64,000 bases of DNA from Phoronis australis. Its lineage: Eukaryota > Phoronida > Phoronidae. The translations under genes and the position numbers were made by a program. The stretch is taken from assembly GCA_002633005.1 (NCBI GenBank), contig NMRA01000563.1:1-64000 (forward strand), in the 5' to 3' direction. Positions 19,703 to 34,700 of this stretch are shown piece after piece (position 1 is the stretch's first letter; each line of letters opens with the position of its first letter). Below the pieces are notes generated by a model. It did not search any database and was not told where the DNA came from. It saw only the letters and a list, made by a program, of their open reading frames with translations.

Positions 19703-22700
19703 GTGTGTTCGAATAACTCGACAGTCGACTTCTAAAATGAGTAATTATTGACTTTTGGTTGTTGACATTTGTCATTTTGCCACTGGTAGGTTATAAAAAC
19801 TATCTTGCTTTCTTCCTATGGAATATGAAACTCCCTAAGCGTCGTTCATTTTGTTTTCATTTTATATTTTATCGAGACAAAACGTCACTATGTAAAGTTG
19901 TAATGTGAATTGCAAATTGAAAGTGCACTTGCCTTTAGCTGGCTAAAAAATGAAAATCGGATTAGATCCATTGCTCCCATGAAATTGGTCTTAAAGTATT
20001 CTTGGTGGAAGTAGTGTAGACGGTAATGTTGTAGATGTGTTTAGTGAATCATATGAGCCTTTGTTAGCCACTCACTAACGGCAATTGCCTATTATCAGTA
20101 TTATCTGAAGAATGGTTAGCATGTTCGTCGCTTTATGGGGGTCGCTGGTTCGATTTCCGGGTCGGGTAATCATGGCTATTACTATAATAGCTAGCCAGCT
20201 TGCTGTATGAAGACTATTGTGTAATACTGTGTTGAGTGCTGTCAGACCTCAAAATTTCTCACAGCCGGGGCAGTTCTGCTCGCCACCTGGTCATGAAACT
20301 TATATCAATATGTAGAGCTAACAGCCATCAGGGGTGCATGCAAAATTTGGGAGTCAATCATCACACACCTTGCCCGCAGCGATTTAAGTGAAAAACAACC
20401 TAATAAACATTTTCTTGCATAATTCTCCACCTTTTATGACAAAGAAATGTCTTTATCATTTTTGGAAACAGTTCGCTCATGACACGTGCACACACCATTT
20501 CCTTAAAGTTTGTGACATCTCCCAGTAGTTGATAACAGCTTCGCATCAGCAAAATTTGTTCTTCCCTCGTTGAGTGCCATAAGTCTAGCGAAATTATGTC
20601 AGTTCTCGAATGAAAAGTCCAAGTCACATAAATCGTACAAGTTCTTCCAGATATCTTCCTGTGTTACTTTTTGTCATTGTCAGCTGTCATGACATGCTCT
20701 TAGCTTACAGTAGTCTCTTGTCGTGGCCTAACTCTCGTGGTGTCAATTGAAATACTTTAAGGTTATCGTGCATGGTGAAAATGTCAACAATGACCAAAAC
20801 AGTGGAGCTGGAATTCTTAACCAAAGTCATTTTAATTCCCGTAGACTTGCTTCATTGGATATGTATAGAACCAGAAATTTTCGCTGAAGAAATTAATCGG
20901 TTTTTAAGTGCAAAATGTATTTTGACGAGGTGAAAACCTCTTATGTGGTGACTGGATTTGGACTACTGCTTGTTAAAATATACACAGGGATTAATCAACA
21001 CAGAGACGGATGGGAGTGTTGTAGCTTCCTATCATCCAGCGGAGGGGCCAGTAACCAGTTTTGCTGAACAACAATAATGGCAGTTATTCAGTGAAAACCC
21101 ATCTGTTGGACTTTCACCATATTCGTCTCTCTAAAAGGATTTGATGCCGTTAGTAACAACAACATCATAAAACTATCAGCGACTTTCTATAAAAAGTTTC
21201 CGAGTTTGTTGGGAACTTGAAGAAAATGTTGGTGACTGATTTTATGGGAAGAAGAGGTCCAATTCATTTTTTTGTTTTTCAGCCAGCTAAACAATAGAAA
21301 ATTTAGGCGATGGCACTTCCAAATCCCACCACCTCTACACAAGAACATTTCTGGAAATTGCACGTAATCCTGACTAAACTATCAAAGTCACGTTACCATG
21401 TGGACCTTTTGAATGTATATGGAAGCAGGTGGATTCTTAAATCCTTCTAGGCTCCTAGCTCAAGCGAAACTTTGTAACCACCATTTTTTTGATAGTCCTT
21501 CTTTCTGAAGGCTGAATTCCATTACAGTCTATGTGGAGTGTTATGGAGAGGTCACCCATCTGTCAGTCATGATGAGAGGGGGCAGCACAGATGGGAGACC
21601 TGTCTAAGGAAAATGCAGTTTTAACTATTGAGTAGAATTAATTAAGTCCGACTCAGTGCACAGTCAGGTCAGTACTTGTTGGTTCATCAACATGTGCCCT
21701 ATGGTGGTCCTATGGGAAACTTTTGCCAACTGATGAGAAAATGTGCCGAAAACACGAAAGTCCAATAAGTTCAAATTTACCTGTCAATAAACTTAACCTT
21801 TTTTGATGTTCTTTGATCCTGTACAATTCTAACCCTATTGCTATTTACTTGGCCTCTTGTTTACAAATGTCTTTGCCAGTGATGTTTTGTACGCCTATGT
21901 CACAACGTATTTCAGTCACCTGACCCACATAATTTTCATTTTTGTGACATAATACTGAACGGCTTATTATCTTAGTTCTGTAAATATTTTTGTACCCAGT
22001 CTGCTGTTCTAAGGACCAAAAAGAAAATTGTTTAAGCGTTCCCATTGCAGGACAAACGCTTGTCTACCACAAACAATGTATTGCCACGTATGTTGAAAAA
22101 TCTACTGACACCGAGACTTGAACCGGGTGTCAATCAAGCATCTAAACTGCTTAGACAAGAGCCAAGCGCCTCTTGACAAGCTGGTTGCAGTGACTTTGTT
22201 GGACTATCATGTCTGAAAGTCAAATGATGTAACTCTTCTTCCCCTTCCTGGCAATACCCTAGTGTCCAGGAATTTACCCTTAGCAACACTCGCACTTGCT
22301 CTGGAATTTCCCTTTGAGGATGCTCTCTTTGTGGCCTGGATCCACCAGTATCAGACTTGCACCCTCGCCATAGAACATCCATATACATCTTGGGATCTGC
22401 GTGTGACTCATGTTAGTTGGGTGCACGCCGATGTTGAAAAATCTGCAGACACTGAGACCTGAACTTGAGCTTACTGCACAAGAGTCGAGCTTCCAAACCA
22501 TTCAGCAAAGAGACAGATGCTTTCTCCACATTCCACCTGATTTATGGGAACAGGGATGATGCTTGAAACTTTCATATATTGTGCTACATGAACTTTTACA
22601 GTTAGGAAAGCCCTTGCCCTCTCTTATCCACCTGTCGAGGTCATGTGATCTTTGTTTGTAATCATTGATTCTTAAGTGTCAAAGCCATGGGGTCTTTTGG

Positions 22701-25700
22701 CTCACTATTAATTAACCAACAGAAATTTATTTAAAATTTTGTCAAAGATAAATTATCCGAAGGCTGATTGTACATATCGCACAGTTTGTCTCAAAAATTT
22801 TCCTCACTGTCTGGCAACAATTCTCTATGCAGATTTTTAGGACAGCAAGCTCTTTATCTTGGTATAGTGTTTCTGTAAGGAGTAGGTCATTTTGATTTCA
22901 TTGCGCCCTCAGTGTCGGTGTTTTGTCCATCAGTCTTAGGGATTGGGCCTGAGGGTTGTTCTAACTTACATCTTCCTCATAATGGTTAGGTGCAATGCTG
23001 CCATGCGTTCAAAGTCTAGACCAATGCACTTCGTGGGCAACCGGGAAAAACGGATACTGAAAATCAAATGATCAAAAGCCCTATTGCTACAATGGTGCCG
23101 GTGCATTCTGCAACAATTCAAAGCGCTCCACTTAAGAATTCAAAACTTACAAGATACATAGCAACGAGGAGAAAAGAAAGCTGTTATTAGACATTTCAAG
23201 CCCAAGTTGTAATGGCATTTGGTTGTGGATTTTTTCTTCTTCTTTGCACAAGGCTCTAAATTTGGATTTTAGCTCATGATATTGGCTAAAAAATCAGGGG
23301 CAGGGGTGTTTTTGTCCTCTTAGGAAGAACCGTACCCAATCTAACGCAGACAACTTTCTCCAAGATGTGTGTGAGATGCCCTGGTAGAAGACAAGTTATT
23401 GTGGCAAGCTTGTCTATGGAGGACACAAATGAGTTTGATACCAGGGTTATGTTGTTTGAGTCACAATAACGTGGCGTACAAAATCTAAGGAACCCTACAG
23501 CAGGTTCAGTTCTTCTTATGAAGAAAATAGGAATATTGTAGCACCTGTAAGTATGGTGATCTCACCTGTAAATATGGTGATCTCACCTGTAAATATGGTG
23601 GTCTATGTATCCTTGCCTCATGTGTCTGAAGAGGATTTTTTCCTCGTGCATGGTACATGTAATTTAGAAAAGAGGATTTAAAAAATTTCTTTATTTTCGA
23701 CCTCAACAGCAATTTTATGATTAGAACTTCTGAAACTTTTTATCTTGGCCTAGCTCAGTAATGACCTGATTGCCAATTGATTGATATATACTTAGTACTG
23801 ATATTTCATAAAATATCAACATGGAATTAGTCCAGTGATGAGGTCACTGTGATAAGAAAGATTTCGCTTGCTAAGAACTGACTGCCCGTTAAGTTGCAAA
23901 AGCGTGTGGAATCATTCTTATCCCGAGTTAGCAGATCAAGAATGCATTGGCTTGTTATTGTTAAATCTTACCTACCTTGGTTGCTATGACAACAACTTAA
24001 AGATTGATGACTGTACCCCTCATTACCTGATTTCTTCTCAGTCTGTACACTGTCTCTGGAAATTGGGGGTTCTTGATCAGGAGGTATGGACCAGTCACAT
24101 ATTACATCATCACCACCAGATGGGGGTGGTTTGAATGGTTGATGGTTGATGACAGATTGGGAGTTTCGAGGCCTGGCGGGGTCATTGTTTGTTATTAATA
24201 CATTTAAACGTTCAAGGTAAAAAATTTTACAAAAAAATAGCAAACATGCTAAACAGTGTAGTAAGTCTTATTTATTGTAGATTACAATTACAATTACACA
24301 GATTGTTAAGCAATTTTTTTCCCAAGAAGTTATCACTGTCTACTTTGACATGTGGTTCAAGACAGATGATCAAGTACCGCTCAAATGCAGGTAGTGGATT
24401 TAATGCCTATGACTAGGAGGGGGGGGCTGTGATGAGGTAATTTGTGACTGGATGGGATGGGGATTAGGTGGTGATGACAAAGGGGCAAGAGGCTAAAAAT
24501 GGCATAGTTTGGATGACATAGTACAATCTCTTATTGGATTCTTATAATCATTGCGTTTTTTGTTTCGTATAGGATTTCATTTACCAAATTTCCTTCAAAT
24601 TATTCTTAATCGTACCATAATTTGGGGGGTTTTACGTGGAAAGATCTATCTCTTACCTGGGTCTGTTAGTAGTTGATGTTAGCCTTCTAAAACTTATTGG
24701 ATCAGTCTTGATTGATCTGTTTATGTTTGTAACAGAATTGCTGTCAGTTTCCTGGTGTCAGTTGTCAGTTTTTGATCACTTCCTGCATGCAGAAACTTCA
24801 TCACAGACTCTTGACTATATTGCTTTAGTTATCGTGTTAAGGGCATGGGGGAGATATCATGGTCTTCTAAACCACAATCTATGCTAGACCCATAAGCACC
24901 AGGCATGTGGTATTGTATCCCCAATGTAGAGTTTGCAGGGTGTGTCCTAGGGTCAGGGCCTAGGGACAGGGCCTAGGGGCCCAATCTCTGTACTTGAGGC
25001 CTGACTTCCATTGCCAGTTGCTTGGCATGCTTCAAATAAATTAACGTGTCATGATTCACTAAAGGTGGTTTGTCATTAAAAGGGAAACTTCACTTTTACT
25101 GAAGTTTCAGTAAGAGGGAAAGGTTAACTCCGATAGTTAATCTTCAACCGAAACTTTGCTGAAAATAGTAGGATTTAAAAGCGAACCTTTGGTACTCTCT
25201 GAATGAAACTTTTGTGTAATGGGAACAAGCATGGGGAAGCTTCGTCAAAGTTATCGGTAGAGGCCGCAGCAATATTAGACCATCACACAAGACTGGAAAA
25301 ATGTGTTCTTTGTTATTGTAGTGTACCTGATGTATTCTCAATAGATGCACATAAAATAAATAAAAGCAAGTATATGTCTGATAAAAAATGACACTGTTCA
25401 TTTTCATAAACACTCGTAAATGGCAGGGGAACAATTTTCTGTTAGCTTTCAACCTACTGCTCGATATTCGTTTGAGAGTACAAATGAACTGCGCTGTCTG
25501 GTGTCTACTCCAATGACTGAATTGCCGTTTATTTGATATCGCTGGAAAGATAAGTGAAGTTTCGGTAAACCGAAGTTCGCCTAATGGGAAAACACCATAA
25601 GTTCCAAGTCTTGAGTCTGAGTGAGTTTGAAGATTAAAACCTAGGTAAGAACTTTATAATTGATAATCAGACAATGTCCAACAACCAATCACCGATTTTA

Positions 25701-28700
25701 ATCAATATTCAGCGTATCGTAAAGTTCTGACATCACTCAATTCAAGATGAGTATGATAAAAAGATATGTTTTTAACAACTGTAGAGTATTGGAACGTCGG
25801 TTGTGCATGAGTTTTAAGAATCAATTCTGGTGAAATAGTTTTAGTTGTGACGTTGAAAATGAAACTGCATTGAAATTGAGAACATGTTGCTATGATGTTG
25901 CGAAATTGATGTTATGTGCGCAATATGTTGAAAATGTATCCAGTGAAAAATTCCAGCAGGTTATCAGGTAATAGTCACTTACGGTGGTCCCATACTTAGA
26001 GAACCAGTTTTCTACACTGAATTACGGGCATCAAACTGATTCTAAAAATCCAGGTTTCTTGTGATTATTGCTAAAAACTGTCTTTGGTTAATGTCGGGGT
26101 TTCTCTAGAGAGTTCCATAACTGATTAATCATTGATGTTTGATCATAAACAATTATTTTTTGACCGATATCGATCACTGGCCTTCCTCTAACTAGTCATA
26201 ATGCTGGTTTGGTAGCTTTTTCTAAGTGAATCTATCCACCTATTGAGCAGCTTTTGGAAAATTGTGATTAGGCTCAAAGGAAGTATCAAAGGACAATGCA
26301 GTAGGTGATAAATGTGTACTGGTAATTTTCAATGAGGAAAACGGTAACCATGCATGATTATATGAATAACTGATGTCATAACTTGATTTTCATCTGCTAC
26401 TTATCCACTGTATGCTGTTGCATACATATTTGTTATACTTATCATGGGTTTGTGGGAGAGACCAGAGTAGTACACAGGGGTACTCAGATAGTTTTGATGG
26501 AAGATTGGTTTTGTCTGCAGAATGTTTTGTACTGGTCTTATTTTTTCATAAAACACATCGGATGATCTGAGAGTGGCCCTCAAACTGGCACGTCACCGAC
26601 TTCATCCTGTCTTCGTTCCTCAAGTTGTTCAGTCTTCTAATATGCCATGAATTTCTTATGCTTTAACACTATTGATTTAAGCCAGTCCCAGTAAGGTAAT
26701 TGGATTGCACTAAAAATTCTCTTGGTTGGCTTTCATATTGATCTTCCTTGTCATATACCAAGTTCTCAGCTATTGTAATACAATTTATCTTAATTTGGTA
26801 TTGCCTTGTGATTTCATGGCATGAATCACCCACCCAACTCTTTCACCCACACAGAAGCTGTGCATTATTAGCTTTGATTCATTCATTGTTGATGTTATAG
26901 TTCATGGTATGTCTGCTACTGGGAAGTGCATTGTTAACCCTCCATTGTAAATATCTTGACCCACTGCTGCATACATGTATCTGGCTGTGTAAGCATGGTA
27001 GAATGACAGAAAAATGAAAGCACTCGGAGGAGCGACACTTGGCGAAATTGGCGGAAAAGATGACAATGGCGATGATGATGATGATGGCCGCGATGATGAT
27101 CATGATGATAACAATCATATGCCGAATGATGATTTCAGAAATGAGTAAGAAATATAGTCTTGTTCAATGGAAGGTAAACCAACAAAAGTGCAGCAAAATT
27201 CAATCAACAAAGGAACAGCGTCATCAAAAAATCATGGATAATTCAAAGAAGAGACCTTGTACTAAAAATGGAAACATTTTTTGAAAGCTCGTTTGAAGCT
27301 ATCTAACAGATTAATTTCACTAAATTCCACTTTTTTGAGAATTTTAAAAGTTTGCATTTGCAAGTCTGAGAAAAAAATTGTTAAGGTCATTTGAAAAAGT
27401 ATACCTAAAGAATCCACATGCAAGAGTTCAAGTCGTTTCCTGTTTCCATTCAAGATGGCACCCTAGCACAATTGAAAATTGTTGAAAATGTGTCAGATTT
27501 GCCGTTTTGAAAACACTTTCCCATTAAGCAGTGCTCATATTACTACCTACAGGAAACTAACACATGAAAACTTTCTAAGCAATTGGTCCTGCAATGCGTC
27601 CTCTACAGGACAAAACGTTTTCGTCCCGAAATCGAGATGCCCATACGCAATGGCTGATATTTCCGCCATCTTTAACCAGCGGTTATGATTTTTGTCACAT
27701 TTGTAGTATATGTCTGCTACAATAACCGTACTGAGTTTCAGTCGTGTTCGACAAAAATTGCGACCTCTTAGAGCATTTGAATCTTAATTCGAAAACAAAA
27801 TGGCCACTACGTTCGCCATCTTGAATCCGATCATGACGAAAAACAATAGGGTTCCAGCTCATCTAGAGGTTGTGTGAGAATTTCATGGAAATTGGACAAA
27901 AAATGCGACCTGTAGAATGTGAAAAAACAAAGAAAACAAACTTTATGGCAAGTAACTAACATTGTCATATGGTTTCCTAATTTGTGAAGATTACGTCTGT
28001 TTGGGACAGAGAAACTTGTAAGATGAAAGGTGAATACTTCAATTTTCAGTCAAGACCAGGGTGATTTTCCATCAGGGAAAGCACTGTCATAGCCTAACAT
28101 ACATTTCCAAGGTTGACCAAATATTTATATTAATTTTGTTTTTAAAATCTATAAACATTGGGTTGGTTTTACCCTGTGTTAATTTTAACTTGTAGGAGGC
28201 GGTGTTAGTCAAAGTTTATTGATTACTTGTACTGCTTAGGATTTTGTGTGATTGATCAAGTTGCAGTTATGGTACTGTATTTGCCTAAATCTGTCCACCC
28301 TCTCAGTCTTGAATAACAAAATTCTGAATGGATAATTTCAACAAATTCTGGGTGCATCAGACATGAAGCGCTCAATGCTTAGCTACACGGCAAGTCGCAT
28401 TGGACTACCTGGCAAGAGTCTCGTTTAGACATCACCTTTTGGCCCGGCGCAACTGATACGGAGCAAATTGATCGGTGTCAAGCATCTATTTACACACGCA
28501 ACTCACTAACTGTGGCAAGACGGAAATTGTAGACTGGAGAGTATATCACACATGCACAGGTTTACAAATCACCGGAGTTGAAGAGACCAAGAACCTGTAT
28601 TGAGGTTATTACACAAGCGCAGTAGAGTTGATCCTTTCTGCCTTGTCCCAGTTTCACGTTTAGACATATGATTGACACGGAGCAAGATGTTCTAGCTCAA

Positions 28701-31700
28701 ATTGCTCTACCTCACAAACAGGTGGCAAAAGTTGTCACCGCGGTGTCAAATTGCTCCAATTCAGTTCCGTTTACACATATACTTGCGCTGGAACAACTCG
28801 TTCCGTGTCAGCTGATCCGTGTCAACTTTTGTAGTGTAAACGGCACTTATAATGCTAAATACTATATATCCATCATAACATGACTATTGATTTGAGCTGT
28901 GTGTGAAATATCTATCACTGGGGATTGCAGGCTATTTGCTCTATGCATGCTTTACATGCAAATGGTGAGTGAATGCCCATCATACAACCTGGTTGCTGCA
29001 AAGTAAAAATTTTTGCATTAAAAATAGGAGGGTCCTACATTCTGTAGGGTCTCCCGGTCTACACAACCTGCCTGCAACCAGTGAGAAGGTCAACCTGGCC
29101 AGAACTGAAGGCAGTGTCTCTGCCCAGTTGTTACGTTGCAATGTGGTGGGAGAAACATACCGTGTGATGAATAATGGATGCTGATGAATAACTGATGCTG
29201 TAACTGGCTGCATGGACACAATTTTATCAGTGCCAAGCTTGCCTTTTGCCAATTCAGATTTTCAATGCCAAATGCAAGTTGGGCTCTTGTCTGTTCCTGA
29301 CTTCATTAATCCTAAATGATGACAATTTAATGACATGAGATGACTGAATGACAGTTTTGGCAAATCTCGAACAAAAGCCGCATTTTTCATGTTTTTCCAG
29401 TGTTTTCAAGAGATTTTTGTTGATCGCTTACCTATTGAATTGTGAGAGATGAATTGTCAATGTTAAATTAACTCAAAGTCAAATTCGGAACAACTCAGGA
29501 TCGGAATTTAAAATGTCAGATGTGTGAGTGCTATGCAGTGTATGTGGGGGGCCCACGTGGGTATGTATTTCAATCAAAACCCTTTGTTCATACATGTTTT
29601 TTAACTCAAAATCTTGAATACTCCACCTGCCTCAACAAATTTTAAAATACGTTGTACTTGCATCTTACCCTAAAAGTTTCATAACAGTCCACCGACAAAG
29701 TAACAATTTTATAACGTTTTTTGTCATTGCACCCCAAGTTTTACGTATCTTGAAAATTTAATCGCCACTGGGAAATGCGTACTTTCCAAACAAAACTTGG
29801 CAGTGAGAGAGTTAATGTTCCTGCTAAAATATATTTTAATTGACTATCAGTGTCAGTCGATAATCAATCTGTTCATTTCCATGACTACTGCTGTATTTGA
29901 CGGGGATAATGTCCACATTTGGTTTTTTTGCTCATCTGCAATTAGCATGATAGTTATGTAGGACCTTATTGATCTAGTTGTTTATTTACCTAAATATCTA
30001 AAAATCACACATTTTTACCCTATTAAGATATCATTTTCTGAAATCATGATGCCTATAGAATTTGATTTTTGACTACCAGTAATTGAGATTGTTACCAGAT
30101 CGCAAAATCTGAGATCATGTGATCATGTTTTCAGTAAAATTTAGCAAAAAGAAAGGTACATTGATAGCAAAACAGTGCTATCAATAACGTGACCAAATTT
30201 CATTTGCCCCTCATGCAAAAATGGTACTTTTTCTAAACAATTCCTTACGGCATTTTAGAAAAAGTGCATTTAAAGGGTAGTAATGTGAAGCTTCATATGA
30301 ATTGGATCAACTATTTGTGAGACATGATTTTCCGAGGTTAACCATATTTGAGCATTTTCTAGGGTCATACACAACCTTAACGCCACTGACTTTGAGCATT
30401 TGTGTAGACAAGGAAATTGGTCTTCTTAGCAAGAATTTAAAACAATACACTGTTGATTCCTTTAAGGCCCTTTCACACTAACTTAAGAGCTTCGATGTAA
30501 ACTGCTAAGTTAATTGAATTGCTCATAACAGCTTCGGTAGTTAACGGCATTGAAGTAAACGGTAGGTGACGGTATCGTCATCGAAGTAATCGCAAGGTAG
30601 CGCTGATGGCATCTTGTGTACGCTAAGACTTTTTTACTTGATAATTTGAGAACGTTTACCTGTTCTAATTGACATAAAACTTATTTCTAATTCAATTGGT
30701 GAATATTCAAGCTAAATATAAGCTACTGTTAGCTAAAACACTACCCTTAGTTGTTGACGATAGCAGTGGGCTTTGGCGATAACTTCGATGAAACCAAAGT
30801 TGACCATTCATACTGACCACAACTCCCCAAACCATTGACATGTCCACCTTAGTATGAAAGGGCCTTTAGGGATCATTTTAGAAGAACATACCTAGGAGTC
30901 AATTGACCTAAAAAGTGTCAAACCTGTGGGCCAATTTAAAAGACCCATGGTTCATGTTAATCCCTTTACTTATTCAAATTTTTAGGGCAGTGTCTTTCAC
31001 ATGTGATTTTTTCAGCTATCCCTGTGTATCATCCGATTAGTGATTAATTGACTGAACACTAACTGCAATTCAGCTCTACCAAGTGTGTAAATCCACGATC
31101 TTACTGTATGTTGGACCTTAAAAAGAACGGTGACAGTGGTGGTATTTTGAGGAAAGCAATTGCAACCAGGGGTGGGGACAAAGTTTGAATTAGGAGTCTT
31201 GAACCTTTTGTCATTTTTATCTTACTACTGGCGTGGGCTGCATTCTTTAGATGTAAATGTTCTTGAAAACAAAAGATCATGCAAGTCTTCATGAGATGTC
31301 ACTAAGCATTGAAAATTAGAGACGTGATTACAACAGCTGTCCTTGTGAGGATCTACGGAACACAGCCTTGTTAAACTATAGCCCCTACCGCTGGCATTGA
31401 GTTTGTTGTTTGGTCACAGACATGAAAAAAGTAATTGGCTGGTCTTTGTTAGACAAGGTAACAAGTCTGTAATTCGGTATTTGTTGGTATGCATTGCCAT
31501 TGTTAGAATCTAAATGTAGTGCATATTACACAACTGTGGCAGGACAAAATGAGCTGTGCTTGTGAACACAGTTTTAATGTGCTAGTGCATGGTGTGTCAA
31601 AGAAATTATTTTATGTGCCAGTGACCCGTTGCGTGTTCCTAAACGTAACCCTGCTCTTGCTCTTGAAGTAGTTTGTCACCTCAGGTTAAGTTGGACTTCG

Positions 31701-34700
31701 AAAAATATCCAAATTTGGCCAAACTTCGGTACATCATGTATTAGAAATGGATTATTGGATTCCTATGAAACTGAGATCTACTGTGTTCTCCTAAGCAGTG
31801 TTAGGATTTTTAAAAAGTATTCCACTTTGTTTTGGGGGTTCTATTAATGAAAAAACTCACAAGTTGCATGAAATGAAAACAAAATGATAATTTAAATTAA
31901 AAAACTGTATCAGTTTTTTGAGATTTCATATTAAATGCTTGTATGCTTATTGAAATTTTGTCATGTCAATGATCCCATTATTTTTGGTTATTCTTAGTTT
32001 GCTTAATCTCACTGAAAGACACGATCAATTGACCAAATTAATGACAGATTAGTTTGAAGTCAAAAATTGAATTCCACAGGCTTTCTACTTTCAGAAAAAC
32101 ACATTCTTTTGTTATGATAAAATCTGTAGTTTTCTAGCTGTATTGCTAAGTACAGACATGTTGATAAGGTCCTACATTACTGTAAGGCTCATGCTTAGCC
32201 TTCCCTGATAGTTTCACGGTCTGAATGTAGCATAGGGAAAATGTGGGTTGGTTTTGATAGCTGTTTCTTATATACTCTAGTCAGTGGAAATGATCTTGAA
32301 TTTAAAAGGTTTCCTTTGGTGTTTTTCTTGGTCTGTGTGAAAGTTTGACAGGTCTTAGGGTTGTGTATTGTATATGGAACCTTGTGCTGGACTGTGTAAA
32401 TTTGCGCACATCCAGGGTAGTGTCACTGACCCACAATTACAAACACAATTTCAATTGATTTTCGTAATTTAAAATATGCATCTTGAGTGCCTCATGGTGA
32501 GTAGGCTTGCTAAAGAATCCGGTTGTGTTATAGGTTTAGTGGAAAGAAGGACTGAAGAATGAAGATTCTGGTGGTAAAATGTTACCAAACTATTGAACGC
32601 TGGTTTTTCTTCAATTTTGTGAACAACACGTGTCCAATAAGCATTAATAACTTATTTTTTTACAGATTGGTCATTCTGTTACCATCCATATTTTCTTACT
32701 TGTTTCTAAGCAACTTTTCTTGAAGACTTTAGTTGTATTCTAATTATTCCTCAAGCTGTTATCACAAAATGCCCTCTGTTCAGATTGAATATTTTACTTG
32801 ATAGGATGATAACAGACAGTAATTAAGTTGCATACTTGTAATGGATTGTAGTACATACATCAAAACCAAGACCAGCAAGCACTTTTCAACAAAACAAACA
32901 ATTAGGTTTGTAAACAAATTTCATACAACAAGTTTAATGTGTGGCTGCAAAGATTCCAGAAAATGCTGTAATTGGTAGGAATCTTCTTGACCTTCAAAAC
33001 ATAAGTCAGATGTGTTCAATCAGAAGGCAGACAGAAGTTTCAAATGAAAGGCACAATGTTAACTTGGACAAATTGCAAATAGAATCACTGTAGTGGAGGG
33101 CCTTCCAAGTCATTGTATTTTCTATTGTATATCAATAGGGAAATTATTATTCATTTTGATTTAGCTGTTTTTAGTTTTCTTGCGACAAATATTCTCATTA
33201 GACTCCAAATATCTCTGCCTGGAAGGTTGTGGTTACATAACCAACATACAGAAGGTTCAGGCTCCAACAGGAAGACCAAGTATAGTTCTAAATTTAGACC
33301 ATCTCTACAAATAACATCCATCAGATAGTATTCTACTGGTATGCGAAGGGCAGATAAAAATGAAATGTGCCACTCTTGAGAAGGCATCAATAAATGTACA
33401 TACTATGCTTCTCATGCCCACATTTATTGAACACTAATACAGTTAATAGCATTCTGTCCAAGACGTGCTTGCATGTCAAAAGTTGGTAAATGATATCAAA
33501 CTAAATATCCATAGAGCATGAGTTACACATTGTTTTATTGACCAATTATCTTATTCTACACACGTCAAATTGGAACTGAAATTACCAAGAAGTGCCCAGT
33601 ATCTTTGCACTCAGTGACCTGGGTTTATCCTCTGTGACTACCGGCTACCAGACAGTTGGTCAGGTCTACCAGAGCAAATGCACCCAGAATCAATGTTTCA
33701 ATCTGATAAGTGAACCTAAACAGCCACCTCAAATTATATGAACTTGACAAGCTGTAGCATGCTGGTATGCATTACTACATTGGGCTAATACTACCTTAGG
33801 ACTCCAATGTACCAGTGTATTTAGACTATAGCTACCCATGAAGTAGTCAAACATCACTAATGTGAATGTTTACAGAGGCTGTCACATGACATTTCATCAA
33901 ATGGAGTTTTATTACCATGTATCATGATGTATGATAGGTGCCAAGACTAGACTGAAAGTTGAAGTCACTCAGTACCTAACCTTTGTCGAAGACAAACCTA
34001 ATTTCCTCTTATTTATTGAAATACAAAACTTCAAAAGGGAGAGTTCCTGTGTTTAACAGGATTTGGTAACTTCCTGGCTTTCACATTTTCTTTTTCATAG
34101 GATCTGTTCCAATATGATTTTTGATTCCATTCACACCCTATACCGAGATTACCTCAGTCTTATAGGACATTTCGAGACAACATCTATTAGGTCATTATTG
34201 AGATGTTATTTTCGCACTACTGTGATTATATGGAGATAGTTATTAATTCAATGATTCATTTCTTACAGATCATATTCACTGTCCCTCATTGTGAAGCGGG
34301 GACAAAATATTCACAACTATGTCGGTACTTCATAATCTGATGTTGAGGGGATATCTCATAAAGAAGCTGGGTTTTATTCATATTCTATGTAGGTTAGGTA
34401 ATTACTGCACGTGCCAGTGGATTTTGGAGACCTTGACATCATTTTTGAGGTCATGGCAAGAAATTGAAGTTTAATTTGAGAAAATAGTGTGATGGTATCT
34501 CAAGAAGTGAGCTTTTGATTGTGTTCATATTTTGTAGCGAGGTGTAGATGAGGCAACTCCAAGTGCAAGTCAATTTTGTGGCCTTGACATCATTTTCAAA
34601 GGCTCATTTATAAAATCGAGCTTTTGCATGGGGAAAATGTTGCAGGGCAATATAGACGTCGATTTTAGTGATTCTTGTATCGTGTTCCAACTCCAAGGTC

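Noticed and set aside
22075-22175. A functional tRNA gene
   Set aside because: A and B boxes are present, but the acceptor stem does not pair and a second decayed copy lies nearby; SINE-like.
24636-24887. 83-codon Leu/Val-rich frame
   Set aside because: Lies in intron 1 with no homology; composition effect.
26879-27284. Met/Ile-rich frames on both strands
   Set aside because: Produced by the GAT/ATC repeat.
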